Of a DNA stretch of 64,000 bases, positions 9,699-20,022 are shown piece after piece. The notes beneath the pieces are model-generated. The model was not told the DNA's origin and made no database searches. It was given only the letters and a program-made list of their open reading frames with translations. This DNA is from JAGDMJ01 sp963809695 (lineage in GTDB: Bacteria; Bacteroidota; Ignavibacteria; UBA10030; UBA6906). Location of the stretch: contig CAWEKI010000003.1 of NCBI GenBank assembly GCA_963809695.1, positions 33,209 to 97,208 on the forward strand, read 5' to 3'. The translations under genes and the position numbers were made by a program. Each line of letters starts with the position of its first letter. Position 1 is the first letter of the stretch.

Positions 9699-11143
9699 AG
9701 CATGGAGTGATCCTGTTGCTCGCGGCATGCGTCTTTGCCGCTGGCTGCGGGAGGGAGGAGCCGAAAGATCTTGTGGCGCGCGTTGGGAATCGGGCGATCG
9801 ATATGAAAGAGCTGAAGCGCTCGTACGCCCTCCAGCCGCAGTGGAAAAGAGGACAGACAGAGCTCCAGTCGTATCTCGCTCAGCTCGGCGAGCTGACGAC
9901 CCAGAAGCTGTACGCTCAGGAGGCGGAGAAACTGGGGATCGACCGTGATTCGCTCATGGTCAGATATCTTGAATTCACCAGACAGAAGGAAGTGATCAAG
10001 GGGCTGTACCGGAAGGAGATCCTGAAGAACGTCAGGATCAACGAAGCCGAGGCGCGGCAAATGTATGAGTGGATGAAGAAGAAAGTAGATTATGAGTATA
10101 TCTCCGCCGCCGACTCCACACAGTGCGCGTTATTCGCGAAGCAGTTGGCAGGCAAGCGTGTCGGGCAGCTCGCGTTTCCACCTGATTCTTCCGTGAAGGG
10201 AGGACGGGAGGAGGCGGCGATGGTGGGAACGGTTCCTCCGGAACTTGAGCGTATGATGTTCACCGGCGGGCTCAATGAGGTCTACGGGCCGGTGAAGGTG
10301 GGTGATGTGTTCATGGCCGTCCACGTGACGGGTGCCCAGGTGGAAAAATTCCTGTCTGACAATGAATTCGCCCTGCAACAGGAAAAGATCGATCATCTGC
10401 TCACCAACAGGAAGGCGGACTCACTCGCGTCTCGGTTTGTGTACAGGATGATGAAAGACACCGATCTCCGTCTTGACGGACCGGTCTTCTGGGGAGTGGC
10501 GGACTATTTCTTCAAGAGGGTGAAGGAAGAGCACAGGGACGGCAGGATGATCAACAATGTCAATGTCACCAGTGACGAGCTGCGGATCCTGGATGGGGAC
10601 CTGAAATCCATGGCGGATGCCACGGTGGCCACGCACCGCGAAGGAAAACTCACTGTCCGTGAGCTGATGGCAGCGCTCTCGGATATGCCCGGGTCGCTCC
10701 GGCCGCGGGTGAGGACCCCGCAGGACCTGAAGGACGCAATCGGAGGGATCGTCAGGAACCAGTACCTGTTGAAGGAAGCACAACGGCAGGGGTTGGACAA
10801 GGATCCGGAGGTGCTCTACGAGTATGGCCTGCAGCGGGATGAGACGCTGGCTGCGGCCTATTATGAGCAGCGCCGGGCCCAGGTGAACATATCGCAGGAG
10901 GATGTCCAGGTTTTCAGGAAACACTCGCCAGTTTCGGAAGAACAGGTGTTTTTCAAATTTAACATGACGAGCTTGACCCGGGATGCAAAGACCGACAGTC
11001 TGCTTCGCGCCGAACTCCCGGGATTGAAGGCGCATTATGGGGTCACACTCGACTCCGCAAAGGTTCGCTCAACGCTCAAAACCCCCGACGCTGTTCTCCA
11101 TGAGAATCCGATGAGAATCTTCGTCCGGGAAATCTTCATGTAA
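9695..11143 (+). CDS. Parvulin/SurA-like peptidyl-prolyl isomerase lipoprotein
   Basis: The 482-residue protein starts with a lipoprotein signal whose lipobox FAAGC puts the acylated Cys at residue 18. The mature part begins like SurA/PpiC chaperones (VARVGNRAIDMKELK), continues as charged helices, then a parvulin-like segment near residues 130-225 (a KGGREEAAMVG loop and an acidic VYGPVKVGDVF stretch). A second helical/parvulin-like half follows to the end. Such lipoproteins assist folding of outer-membrane and exported proteins in the periplasm. Located immediately before large T9SS cargo and a TonB-dependent receptor, it may be a dedicated chaperone for them (inference). It overlaps the symporter by 4 nt. 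The isomerase active site is not clear, so it may act only as a chaperone. Confidence 0.65.
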   Translation: MKHGVILLLAACVFAAGCGREEPKDLVARVGNRAIDMKELKRSYALQPQWKRGQTELQSYLAQLGELTTQKLYAQEAEKLGIDRDSLMVRYLEFTRQKEVIKGLYRKEILKNVRINEAEARQMYEWMKKKVDYEYISAADSTQCALFAKQLAGKRVGQLAFPPDSSVKGGREEAAMVGTVPPELERMMFTGGLNEVYGPVKVGDVFMAVHVTGAQVEKFLSDNEFALQQEKIDHLLTNRKADSLASRFVYRMMKDTDLRLDGPVFWGVADYFFKRVKEEHRDGRMINNVNVTSDELRILDGDLKSMADATVATHREGKLTVRELMAALSDMPGSLRPRVRTPQDLKDAIGGIVRNQYLLKEAQRQGLDKDPEVLYEYGLQRDETLAAAYYEQRRAQVNISQEDVQVFRKHSPVSEEQVFFKFNMTSLTRDAKTDSLLRAELPGLKAHYGVTLDSAKVRSTLKTPDAVLHENPMRIFVREIFM

Positions 11144-11197
11144 CATCTATTCCCATAATCCACTGTTCCAACATCACATCCATAAAAGGAACCACTT

Positions 11198-13984
11198 ATG
11201 AGGACATATCTTCGACATTTTGCGGTCGTCGTGCCTCTGGTGTTGATCGTGGTCCTTGCTGCTGCACCCGCCTGGGGGCAGTTCAAGGTCAATACGTTCG
11301 ACTCTGCTGTGGCTGATTCGCAATTCAATGTAGTCTTCAATGCAACTGCGAACGGCACGGAGCCGTATCCGTACCACACTATCACTGACGACGCCACGGT
11401 GAAGCAAGAAGGGACGGCCTCGTTGAAGTCGGTCTGGCGCATGCATACCACCGAGACGTGGGGTGGATTGAACATGCTGAGCTTTACGCTGCCGACGAAG
11501 GCGGGGAACAGTTACTACGCCCAGAAGTACAGGGCGATGTACGGTGACAGCACGTATATCAACTGGGATGCCGGCACGTACTTGAGCCTGTGGTACAACA
11601 ACACGAATCCCTCGACGGCATCGGGCGACGGCGTCCAGATGAGGTTCCATATTTACGAAGGCGGTCCAGGGACGACGGGTCCTGGTTCTGCATATTATAC
11701 CGGTGACACTTTGGATTATGAAGACTGGTACTTCCAGAGCCCGCTGCCCTTGAACGATACGGTCCCCGGATGGCATGAGCTGATCATACCGCTGGTGGAC
11801 ACGGGGACGCGCAACGCTCCCGGCGCTGCCGGCTTCTGCATCACGGATTGGAGCGCCAGGCACTTCAATGATCAGCTCGACCTGAGCAAGATCATCGGTT
11901 ACACCATCGAATGGACTGCCAGTAAAGTTGCCAATGATACCGCCAGCGGCATCGTGTTCTATGACGATCTCCGGCTGGGCGGCCTCGGGTACAAGCCGGG
12001 GTACGAAGCTCTCTATTTCTTCAATGATTTCACCAAGGACACCACCGATTTCAATGCGGGTTGGAACAATGGCGGGCTGAGCGCCTTCGATTTTTACGAG
12101 GAGAAGGCCGACACCCTTATGGGCTCGTCTGTTTTGGGTGTCGATTGGAAGATCAACGTGAAGGAGGATTGGGGCGGTGGCTGCAACAAGGAGTACAATA
12201 TTCCTGCCGGTGCCTTCTTCCCGGATCTCGGTTCCAAGACTGAATTGCAGCTCTTCTGCAAGGTCGTCGAGCCGATCACAAGTTCGACTGGAACGATCGG
12301 AAACAAGATCACGATGCGCTTTGTGTTGTTTGACTATAGCGACGGCACGAAGGAAGAGTGGTATACCGTGGCACCCGTCCGGATGGACTCCGTGGGAGCC
12401 CGCATGGGATGGCAGCAGATTATTCTCCCCCTGAACATAATTCAGAGCGGCTCGTGGGGTGACCTGAAGGTCGGTCAGTTCAACACACCGAATGGCACGA
12501 AGGACGGCATCTTTGCATTCGGCAAAGTCGGCGGCTTCAAGATCGAATTCTCCTCGAGCCGCGATGCGGGCGAGCCGTATGCTGCCGATCTCGTGTACAG
12601 CGGGAAGATCCTGTTCAGTGCCTTGATCCCTGCCGGCTATCAGGAAACTGATGTTACGCCGCCGGCCACAGTGTCGGGCGTGAGCGCCACCATGCAAAGC
12701 TTCGCCAATATTCTCCAGTGGACAGACGTTCCAGGCGAAGTGGGTGCCACATATACGGGTTGGGTGAGCGACAAGTCCTTCACGTCGACGGACGAAGCCG
12801 GCGTGGAGAACATTCCCCCGTTCGGCCTCCCGGCAGGCACGCAGCTTGCGAACCACTTGCTCCGCGCGCCGGTGACCGATCAATCGGTTTCCCTGTACTA
12901 CGGCGTGACTGCAACCGACAGGGCCGGCAACACCAATACTCCCTCGGTCATTGGCCCGATCACGAATACTGCCAAAGGCGTCCCGACCATTTCGCTGAAC
13001 GCACCGACAAGCTTCAACGCAGACGGCGACCTGAGCGAGTGGTCGAGCATTCCGCCGTTCCTGCTCTCGGTGAATCCGGCGACTCCCACCTGCCATGCTG
13101 CAGGCAACTCGACGATCAATGGCGACGCGGACCTCAAAGTCAATGCGTATATCGCCGTCGACGCAACCTACCTTTACGTTGCATTCGATGTGGATGACGA
13201 TATCATCAGCATCGATACATCGGCTGCCGTCAGCGACTGGCTGCAGGATGCTCCTGACCTGTTCATCGGTCTGTACGACTGGCGGGGAAAGCACCATGGA
13301 GCCTACCAGCATGGCGCGGCTCCGGATTATCACCTGCGCTTCTGCCAACACCGGGTCAGAATGGACAACGGCGACCATATCCTGTTGCGGCCCGGAGCGG
13401 ACTATATCTTCGCGCTCAAGCAGCTCACCTCGGGCTACACCATTGAGGCCCGCCTCCCGTGGACGCTGTTCCATGAAACCGTGCCGTCGGACAGCCTGTT
13501 TTCGCCGCTTGAAGGCATGCGCATCCCGATTGACTTCGAGATCAACGACAATGATACTCCCGGTGATCCTGTCAATGGGCGTGAAGGCATGATGGCCTAT
13601 TCCACGCTAAATGACGACAACTCTTGGAGCGAAGTCTGGCACTGGACCAATACCTGGATCGGCAACAAGTCCAGCACGGGAGTGGCGGACAAACCGACGC
13701 TCGCCAACGTCTACGAGCTCAAGCAGAACTACCCGAACCCCTTCAACCCCTCCACCATAATCAACTACAGCCTGGCCAAGAGCGGTCCGGTCACGGTGAA
13801 GGTGTTTGACGTGCTGGGTCGTGAAGTGGCTACTCTGATTAACGGCGAAGTGCAGGGAGCCGGAAGCCACCAGGTGACCTTCTCCACGGCTTCGCTGGCA
13901 CGCGGCGCTTCGAGCGGTGTCTATTTCTACCGTATCGAGAGCGGATCGTTCCGCGACGTCAAGAAGATGATGCTGATTAAGTAA
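11198..13984 (+). CDS. Surface carbohydrate-binding protein with CBM9-like domain and T9SS tail
   Basis: The 928-residue protein has a signal peptide ending APAWGQ and a good ribosome site (AAAAGGA) before the ATG. Residues about 30-480 contain two beta-jelly-roll-like modules (each ends with a YDDLRLGG- or VYSGKILF-type strand, typical of carbohydrate-binding folds). A fibronectin-like stretch follows at about 490-590. Residues about 598-830 resemble family 9 carbohydrate-binding modules of xylanases (ADGDLSEW opening, later YIAVDATYLYVAF and PIDFEINDND). The C-terminus is a strong T9SS sorting domain (NYPNPFNP through KKMMLIK). No catalytic motif is visible. It probably captures polysaccharide at the cell surface for the neighbouring enzymes and TonB receptor. 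Confidence 0.8.
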   Translation: MRTYLRHFAVVVPLVLIVVLAAAPAWGQFKVNTFDSAVADSQFNVVFNATANGTEPYPYHTITDDATVKQEGTASLKSVWRMHTTETWGGLNMLSFTLPTKAGNSYYAQKYRAMYGDSTYINWDAGTYLSLWYNNTNPSTASGDGVQMRFHIYEGGPGTTGPGSAYYTGDTLDYEDWYFQSPLPLNDTVPGWHELIIPLVDTGTRNAPGAAGFCITDWSARHFNDQLDLSKIIGYTIEWTASKVANDTASGIVFYDDLRLGGLGYKPGYEALYFFNDFTKDTTDFNAGWNNGGLSAFDFYEEKADTLMGSSVLGVDWKINVKEDWGGGCNKEYNIPAGAFFPDLGSKTELQLFCKVVEPITSSTGTIGNKITMRFVLFDYSDGTKEEWYTVAPVRMDSVGARMGWQQIILPLNIIQSGSWGDLKVGQFNTPNGTKDGIFAFGKVGGFKIEFSSSRDAGEPYAADLVYSGKILFSALIPAGYQETDVTPPATVSGVSATMQSFANILQWTDVPGEVGATYTGWVSDKSFTSTDEAGVENIPPFGLPAGTQLANHLLRAPVTDQSVSLYYGVTATDRAGNTNTPSVIGPITNTAKGVPTISLNAPTSFNADGDLSEWSSIPPFLLSVNPATPTCHAAGNSTINGDADLKVNAYIAVDATYLYVAFDVDDDIISIDTSAAVSDWLQDAPDLFIGLYDWRGKHHGAYQHGAAPDYHLRFCQHRVRMDNGDHILLRPGADYIFALKQLTSGYTIEARLPWTLFHETVPSDSLFSPLEGMRIPIDFEINDNDTPGDPVNGREGMMAYSTLNDDNSWSEVWHWTNTWIGNKSSTGVADKPTLANVYELKQNYPNPFNPSTIINYSLAKSGPVTVKVFDVLGREVATLINGEVQGAGSHQVTFSTASLARGASSGVYFYRIESGSFRDVKKMMLIK

Positions 13985-14122
13985 CTCACCCACTCCCCAA
14001 ACGAGCGAAGAGGGTAGAGTGTAGAATGAAGAACAAGAGCAGCGCACCAACAGTCTGCCCTCTGCACTCTACCTTCGACCCTCGCAAGGGGGTGAGCCTG
14101 CCTGCCAGCAGGCAGGGGTGAG
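13984..14122. repeat. Imperfect palindromic intergenic element with a perfect 9-bp hairpin
   Basis: The gap between the CBM9 gene and the TonB receptor is built of nested inverted repeats. CTCACCC at its left edge matches GGGTGAG at 14116-14122. GGTAGAGTG (14013-14021) matches CACTCTACC (14065-14073). CCTGCCTGC-CA-GCAGGCAGG (14097-14116) is a perfect hairpin, flanked by two copies of GGTGAG. It lacks a T-tract, so it is not a classic terminator. It may be a dispersed repeat, or an mRNA structure that separates expression of the two genes. Confidence 0.5.
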
Positions 14123-14152
14123 ATCATTTTACCTAATGAAAGGACTCATGCC

Positions 14153-16894
14153 GTGAAGCCGTTGTCCGATGCGTCGTGCCGGCTCTGTGCCACCATGCTG
14201 GCGTTGATGCTCTGTGCCAGCCTTTCGTTCGCGGGCCAGACGGGAAAAATATCCGGCCGTGTCATCGACGGCCAGACCCGAGAGGCTCTCCCCGGTGCAA
14301 GCGTCGTGATCGATGGCACGCACTTCGGCGCAGCCACAAACCCGGACGGATACTATTTCATCGCGAACGTTGTTCCGGGAACCTATACGCTGAGTATCAG
14401 TGCCGTGGGATACCAGAAGACGATTATCAAGAACGTCGAGGTCAAAATTGACCTGACGACAACCATTGACGCAAAATTGAACCCCGCGACTATCGATATC
14501 TCTGAAGTAGTGATCACCGCGGAGCGCCCCCTCGTCCAGAAGGACCTTACCTCCACCTCCGTCACCGTCTCGTCCGACGAAATTAAACTGATGCCGGTCG
14601 AGAACGTCGATCAGGTTATCAACCTGCAGGCCGGTGTCATCGGCGGACACTTCCGCGGAGGGCGCATGAACGAAGTGCTCTACCTCGTGGATGGCGTGTC
14701 GGTGACCGACGCGTACAACAACAGCCGGGGCCTCACTGTGGAAAATGCCTCCATCCGTCAGATGGAGATCATCAGCGGCGCCTTCAACGCGGAATACGGC
14801 CAGGCCATGTCGGGCGTGGTGAATATCGTGACGCAGGAAGGCTCCTCGGCCTTCCATGGCTCCCTCTCGGGATACGTCGGGGATTTCTTCACCTCGCATG
14901 CGGGGACGTCGCAGAGTACCCCCATGAATCTTCAAGAGCAGGTGATGCAGTCTTTTACCACAGGCACGGATTTTCTCCCGCATACAGGAACGTTTGAAGG
15001 GCTCGACCGCCACTCCATGCCGCGGACGCGGAATATTGAAGGGACAATCGGCGGTCCCACAATGATTCTCGACGGCCTGACGTTTTTTGCCGCAGGCCGG
15101 TATCTGGACGAGGAAGGATACCTCTACGGCCGCAGGGTCTTCCTGCCGGCCGACAACAATCCGTATCTCCCTTCGGGCGACGGCTCCTATGTCTCCATGA
15201 ACCCGAGCCGGCGCACGTCCGGTACGGGGAAACTGACCTATAACACCGGCGCCTTCAAGGTCAGCGGCAGCGCCAACTATGAAGATGGCTGGAACAAGTA
15301 TTACGACCACGGCTACAAGTGGGCTCCCGATGGCGTGATGAACCACTACCACACAAGTGAGATGTACAATCTGCAGTTCACGCATAGCTTCTCTCCCAGT
15401 ACCTATCATTCGCTGAAGTATTCGTACACGTTCTTCGACTATCGGGGATATCTTTACCAGGACCCCTTCGATCCGCGGTACGTCGATCCTCACCGCGGCG
15501 ATCCACAGTCGAACTACACCTTCCGTTCCGGCGGGAACTATGCCAACCGCTATGAGCGCAACACGCTGATGCATCTTATCCAGTACTCGATCACATCGCA
15601 GCTCAGCCAGGAGCACAAGATCACCGCAGGCGCTGAGGCGCAGATCTACAAGATCTACAGCCACGGGTACAACATGGTGAACCTGACCGAGGGCGTCTAC
15701 GACTCTCTGGGCCAGCCGGTCTTCACGCTCGGCTATCCCAATCTTGGCGCGCTCGGCAACCAGTCGTACGACAAGAAACCGCGGCAGTTTGCGGCGTACG
15801 TCCAGGACAAGATGGAATACGACATCATGATTATCAATGCCGGGGTGCGGTTTGATTTCTTCAATCCCCGGTCAAGTTATCCGGCCGACCTGAAGAACCC
15901 CGGCGGGAACCCTGACTTTCCTGGTGCCGGCCAGACGGTGCCGGCCTCCAAGAAATTCCAGGTCAGCCCCCGGTTCGGCATCTCCTTCCCGATCACGGAT
16001 GAGGGGATCATACACGTCTCCTACGGGCATTTCTTCCAGATCCCGGGGTTTGACAATCTCTATACGAACTCCGAGTACCTCGTGTCCTCCGCGGGGCAGC
16101 TCACAACTCTGACTGGAAATCCGAACCTTGACGCTCAGCGGACGGTCAGTTACGAGATCGGGCTCCAGCAGGTGCTGTTCAGTGTTCTCTCGCTCGATGT
16201 CTCGGCCTACTATCGTGACATCAGGAATTACCTCGGCACGGAGATCATCGGGATGTATGACGGACGCGAGTATGCCCGCTACATCAATAAGGATTATGCG
16301 AACGTCCGCGGGTTCGTTATCTCCCTGGAAAAGCGCTTTGCCAATTTCTTCAGCCTGCGAGCGGACTATACCTACCAGATTGCGGAAGGCAATTCGTCCG
16401 ATCCTCTGACGGAGTTCAACAACAACCAGACCGACCCGCCCGTAGAGACGCCCAAAAGCGTGGTGCCTCTTGACTGGGACCAACGGCATACATTGAATTT
16501 GAACCTGATGGTGGGAAAACCGGGCGACTGGACGACCAGCATCATATTCCAGTACGGGTCGGGCTACCCATACACGGAAGATGTGCGTACATCGAAGGGA
16601 CTCACGTTCCAGAACCAGGGACAGAGGCCGCCATTCTACAATGTCGACCTCCGCTTCGACAAGACCTTCCCGGTCTTTGGCGTGAATCTCAACGCATTCG
16701 TCTGGGTCTACAATTTGTTCGACACGAAGAACGAGCTGAATGTTGATCCGAGCACGGGACGAGCGAACATGGACCTCTACACGAGCCTCGGAGGGGACAT
16801 CATCGGACTTAACACGCTTGAACAGTATCTGGATAACCCGACTTCGTTCTCTGCCCCGCGGGAAGTTCGGTTCGGCCTCTCAGTGGAGTTCTAA
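14153..16894 (+). CDS. TonB-dependent outer-membrane receptor with carboxypeptidase-regulatory-like N-domain
   Basis: The 913-residue protein has a signal peptide (ending LSFAG). A beta-sandwich of the CarboxypepD-reg type follows at about 28-115 (KISGRVIDGQ, GYYFIANVVPGTY), then a plug at about 120-235 (MNEVLYLVDG, AEYGQAMSGVVNIVT). A large beta-barrel runs to a C-terminal aromatic residue (RFGLSVEF). It should import oligosaccharides across the outer membrane using TonB energy. The start is GTG at 14153 with AAAGGA 8 nt upstream; the ATG at 14148 is in another frame and stops after two codons. It is followed within 3 nt by a surface protein and then a PorV-like protein, but no SusD-like lipoprotein is present, unlike classical Bacteroidota Sus systems. 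Confidence 0.92.
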   Translation: MKPLSDASCRLCATMLALMLCASLSFAGQTGKISGRVIDGQTREALPGASVVIDGTHFGAATNPDGYYFIANVVPGTYTLSISAVGYQKTIIKNVEVKIDLTTTIDAKLNPATIDISEVVITAERPLVQKDLTSTSVTVSSDEIKLMPVENVDQVINLQAGVIGGHFRGGRMNEVLYLVDGVSVTDAYNNSRGLTVENASIRQMEIISGAFNAEYGQAMSGVVNIVTQEGSSAFHGSLSGYVGDFFTSHAGTSQSTPMNLQEQVMQSFTTGTDFLPHTGTFEGLDRHSMPRTRNIEGTIGGPTMILDGLTFFAAGRYLDEEGYLYGRRVFLPADNNPYLPSGDGSYVSMNPSRRTSGTGKLTYNTGAFKVSGSANYEDGWNKYYDHGYKWAPDGVMNHYHTSEMYNLQFTHSFSPSTYHSLKYSYTFFDYRGYLYQDPFDPRYVDPHRGDPQSNYTFRSGGNYANRYERNTLMHLIQYSITSQLSQEHKITAGAEAQIYKIYSHGYNMVNLTEGVYDSLGQPVFTLGYPNLGALGNQSYDKKPRQFAAYVQDKMEYDIMIINAGVRFDFFNPRSSYPADLKNPGGNPDFPGAGQTVPASKKFQVSPRFGISFPITDEGIIHVSYGHFFQIPGFDNLYTNSEYLVSSAGQLTTLTGNPNLDAQRTVSYEIGLQQVLFSVLSLDVSAYYRDIRNYLGTEIIGMYDGREYARYINKDYANVRGFVISLEKRFANFFSLRADYTYQIAEGNSSDPLTEFNNNQTDPPVETPKSVVPLDWDQRHTLNLNLMVGKPGDWTTSIIFQYGSGYPYTEDVRTSKGLTFQNQGQRPPFYNVDLRFDKTFPVFGVNLNAFVWVYNLFDTKNELNVDPSTGRANMDLYTSLGGDIIGLNTLEQYLDNPTSFSAPREVRFGLSVEF

Positions 16895-16897
16895 ACT

Positions 16898-19800
16898 ATG
16901 GAAAAGACGATTATGAAACCGTTCGTTCTTCTGCTGGCACTGATGGTTGCGGTCTCCGTCCTTCCGGCGAGCGCTCAAGTCGACCCGAAAACCCAGATGT
17001 ACAGGGACGATCCCAAAGGGGACTACCAGTACCTGCGCAAGGGAGTCATGGATGGCAATCGCGTGCGTACCGTGTACTTCAACACGACAGAGGTGGCCCA
17101 CTGGCCTGATGGGCTCGGGGGAGAATGGCCGAAAGGGACAGGACATAACTATATCGACGGGTTGACCGTCCTCGTCGGCGCAAAGATCATACTTCCCAAC
17201 GGCCGCCCGGCTACCCCGATTGAGGCACATTACCGGGAGGAGTTCGATTTTGATCCGGTGCTCGGGCAGCAGTATCCATGGGACCTGGAGCCCGTCCCCG
17301 GATACATCAATCCCTCCTCGACGATTCCCGCGGTCAATATCAATCCCAAGAGCTGGCCGGACCATTGGCCTGTGGCATTGAGAGCCGACGGACGAACCGA
17401 TGCATCGTGGGACGGATACTGGTACGGATATTTTGGACGCGGGGTCATGAACGCCGACTTCGAGACCTTCTTCGTGGTGGATGATTCAAAGGACGGCGAA
17501 TTCACCCGCCAGGGATACTACCCGATCGCTGCAGACTCCGGGCGTGGTGGGCTTGGTACCCGCATTGAGGTCCGGGGTTTTCAGTGGACCCATGTGCTTG
17601 CAGAAGACTGTATCTTCTGGCACTATGACATCGTGAACATCTCTGATCATAACTACGATACATGTGCCTTTGGTTTTTATTCCGATCCCGGCGTGGGAAG
17701 TTATCAGCGCTCATCTCCCGCAAACAGCGCGTACTACAATACGGCCCTCGACCTCTGCTATTCCTGGGCGGAAGGCAAAGTGGGCTACCCGGACAACTGG
17801 AAGACAGGGTACTACGGTTATGCCTATCTCGAGAGCCCGGGTAACCCCCTGGACGGTATCGATAATGACGAGGACGGGCTTATTGATGAGCGGCGGGACA
17901 ATAATATCGATGATGATCATGATTGGACTCCCTTCACAGATGCGAACAGCAACGGGAAGTGGGATCTGGGAGAGGCTCTGAACGACGATCTTGGCGCCGA
18001 TGGCGTGGGTCCTTACGATTTGCAGTACCTGGGGCCGGATGCGGGGGAAGGGGACGGCGTGCCTACCCATGGCGAGCCGAACTTTGATGAGACAGACAAG
18101 GACGAATCAGATCAGATCGGGTTGACCGCCGTGGCGTTGAACGTTCTGGGAGACAAGGGCCCCACCGGCGTTTGGCCGAAAAACGATGATGTCATGTGGA
18201 AAAGAATGAACAATGGCTTTGTTGACACCCTTGTTCAGAACACCAATATCGGCATCGTGTTTGCTTCCGGGCCTTTTCCGCTCCAGAAAGGGACCCGGGA
18301 ACGATTCTCAATGGCGTTGACGTACGGCCTTGATCTTGATGCGCTGGTCTTTAACAAGATTACGGTCCAGAACATCTACAACGCCAACTACAACTTCTCC
18401 AAACCCCCCTATACCCCGAATCTCAAAGCGGTGGCGGGGGACCGTAAGGTCTATTTGTACTGGGACGACCGGGCGGAAAAATCGCGCGATCCTTTCCTCG
18501 GCAACAAGTTGGACTTCGAAGGGTACCTTGTCTACAGAAGCCAGGAAGCCGAGTTCAATGACATCAAGTTGATCACTGACTCCAAAGCCAATCCGCGCTA
18601 CTGGAAGCCGATCGCGCAGTTTGATTTGATCGACAGCATCAGGGGTCCGGATCCGGTCGGCATCAATGGTGCCCGCTTCTGGCGAGGGTCCAACACGGGC
18701 CTTCAGCATGCATTCGTCGACACGAACGTTGTGAACGGCACCCGGTATTATTATGCGATCGTCTCTTATGATATGGGTGATCCCAACAAGGGGGTGATCG
18801 GGCTCCAGCCGACCGAATGCCCCAAAATCATTACGGAAGATGCCGCCGGCACGCTGAAGTTCATCGATATCAACTGCGCGATCATGGTGCCGAATGCCCC
18901 CGCCGCCGGATATATCCCTCCTCAAATCGAGGGGGATGTTTCCAAGGTGACCGCCGGGGTCGGTACGGGTATGCTCACTATCCAGATGCTGGATCCCACT
19001 GCAATTCAACAAGGAGCAGTTTACAAGGTGCTGTTCAATGCCAGTGGGGCCATACCGAAATACAGCACCCAATCCTACAACATAATCCGGCAATTGGGCG
19101 CCACGGTGGATACGCTCCAGTCGGGTGTTCCGGCGACGCCCTTCGGCCCGGACGTCTTCGCGACACCGTTTGACGGTATGACGTTCAGCTTCAGCAATGA
19201 TACGGTGATTGCCGTCGACGATACTGCAAGCGATTGGGTGGGGGAGGGGGCCCCAGGGGTTTCGATCAGGGTGTCGAAGGACGACCTGAACGCCTCAAAG
19301 GATGTTGCCTGGCCGGCCGATTACGAACTCCGCTGGTACTCAGGATTAGTGGACACGGCCATCTTCAACGCGCCGCCCCGCTTCCCCAAGATGCCGGTCT
19401 ACTTCCACATTACAAACCTGACGGAAGGTCACCAGGCCAAGTTCATTGTGGATGATGCAGACAGAGACGGCACGTTGAGCTTCGGCGACACCATAAGGAT
19501 CATCGAGGGATATGTAAATCCGTCGACGTACTACCTCACGTATGAACTTGCGTGGGGACGCGGTCCGGGCCTGAATCCACAACCCCCGAAAGAAGGGGAC
19601 CGTTATGTGTTCAAGACGCTCCGGCCCTATGCTCAGGGTGACTACTTCCAGTACACCTCTCGCGCGGCGCGCGTTGATGCTGCTTCGGCTCAGGCTGACC
19701 TGGATAAGATCAAGGTCGTGCCAAACCCCTACATAGCCACAGACTCGTGGGAACGCCGGTCTCTCTACACTTCCGGTCGGGGTGAGCGCATGATCAATTT

Positions 19801-20014
19801 CATTCACCTCCCCGCGAGCTGTACCATCCGCATTTTCAGCGTTGCGGGACACCTTGTCAAGACCCTTACGAAAGAGACGACCAGTGCAGACGGGTCTCTT
19901 CCCTGGGATCTCATTACCGACGATGGCATGGACCTCGCGTATGGATTGTACGTGTACCATGTGGACGCACCTGGCATAGGTGAGCATGTCGGCAAGTTTG
20001 CAGTCATCAAATAA
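16898..20014 (+). CDS. Large secreted surface protein with Asp-rich segment and T9SS-type C-terminus
   Basis: The 1038-residue protein has a signal peptide ending LPASAQ; two possible starts (residues 1 and 6) cannot be separated. Residues about 320-400 are very acidic (DGIDNDEDGLIDE, NNIDDDHDW), resembling calcium-binding thrombospondin type 3-like repeats. The tail (VVPNPYIA, later GLYVYHVDA and GKFAVIK) is a FlgD-like/T9SS sorting domain. I recognise no catalytic motif. Proteins of this kind are often found beside a TonB receptor and a PorV-like protein in Ignavibacteria-like genomes; that is recollection of context, not a demonstrated function. Starting 3 nt after the receptor, it is a candidate surface partner that takes the place of SusD. 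Confidence 0.7.
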   Translation: MEKTIMKPFVLLLALMVAVSVLPASAQVDPKTQMYRDDPKGDYQYLRKGVMDGNRVRTVYFNTTEVAHWPDGLGGEWPKGTGHNYIDGLTVLVGAKIILPNGRPATPIEAHYREEFDFDPVLGQQYPWDLEPVPGYINPSSTIPAVNINPKSWPDHWPVALRADGRTDASWDGYWYGYFGRGVMNADFETFFVVDDSKDGEFTRQGYYPIAADSGRGGLGTRIEVRGFQWTHVLAEDCIFWHYDIVNISDHNYDTCAFGFYSDPGVGSYQRSSPANSAYYNTALDLCYSWAEGKVGYPDNWKTGYYGYAYLESPGNPLDGIDNDEDGLIDERRDNNIDDDHDWTPFTDANSNGKWDLGEALNDDLGADGVGPYDLQYLGPDAGEGDGVPTHGEPNFDETDKDESDQIGLTAVALNVLGDKGPTGVWPKNDDVMWKRMNNGFVDTLVQNTNIGIVFASGPFPLQKGTRERFSMALTYGLDLDALVFNKITVQNIYNANYNFSKPPYTPNLKAVAGDRKVYLYWDDRAEKSRDPFLGNKLDFEGYLVYRSQEAEFNDIKLITDSKANPRYWKPIAQFDLIDSIRGPDPVGINGARFWRGSNTGLQHAFVDTNVVNGTRYYYAIVSYDMGDPNKGVIGLQPTECPKIITEDAAGTLKFIDINCAIMVPNAPAAGYIPPQIEGDVSKVTAGVGTGMLTIQMLDPTAIQQGAVYKVLFNASGAIPKYSTQSYNIIRQLGATVDTLQSGVPATPFGPDVFATPFDGMTFSFSNDTVIAVDDTASDWVGEGAPGVSIRVSKDDLNASKDVAWPADYELRWYSGLVDTAIFNAPPRFPKMPVYFHITNLTEGHQAKFIVDDADRDGTLSFGDTIRIIEGYVNPSTYYLTYELAWGRGPGLNPQPPKEGDRYVFKTLRPYAQGDYFQYTSRAARVDAASAQADLDKIKVVPNPYIATDSWERRSLYTSGRGERMINFIHLPASCTIRIFSVAGHLVKTLTKETTSADGSLPWDLITDDGMDLAYGLYVYHVDAPGIGEHVGKFAVIK

Positions 20015-20022
20015 ATATCAAA

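Noticed and set aside
11174..13474. A 766-codon open frame on the - strand opposite the CBM9 surface protein
   Set aside because: It is the antisense of a well-supported + strand gene with signal peptide and T9SS tail; its product is Arg/His/Val-rich with no domain, signal or ribosome site.
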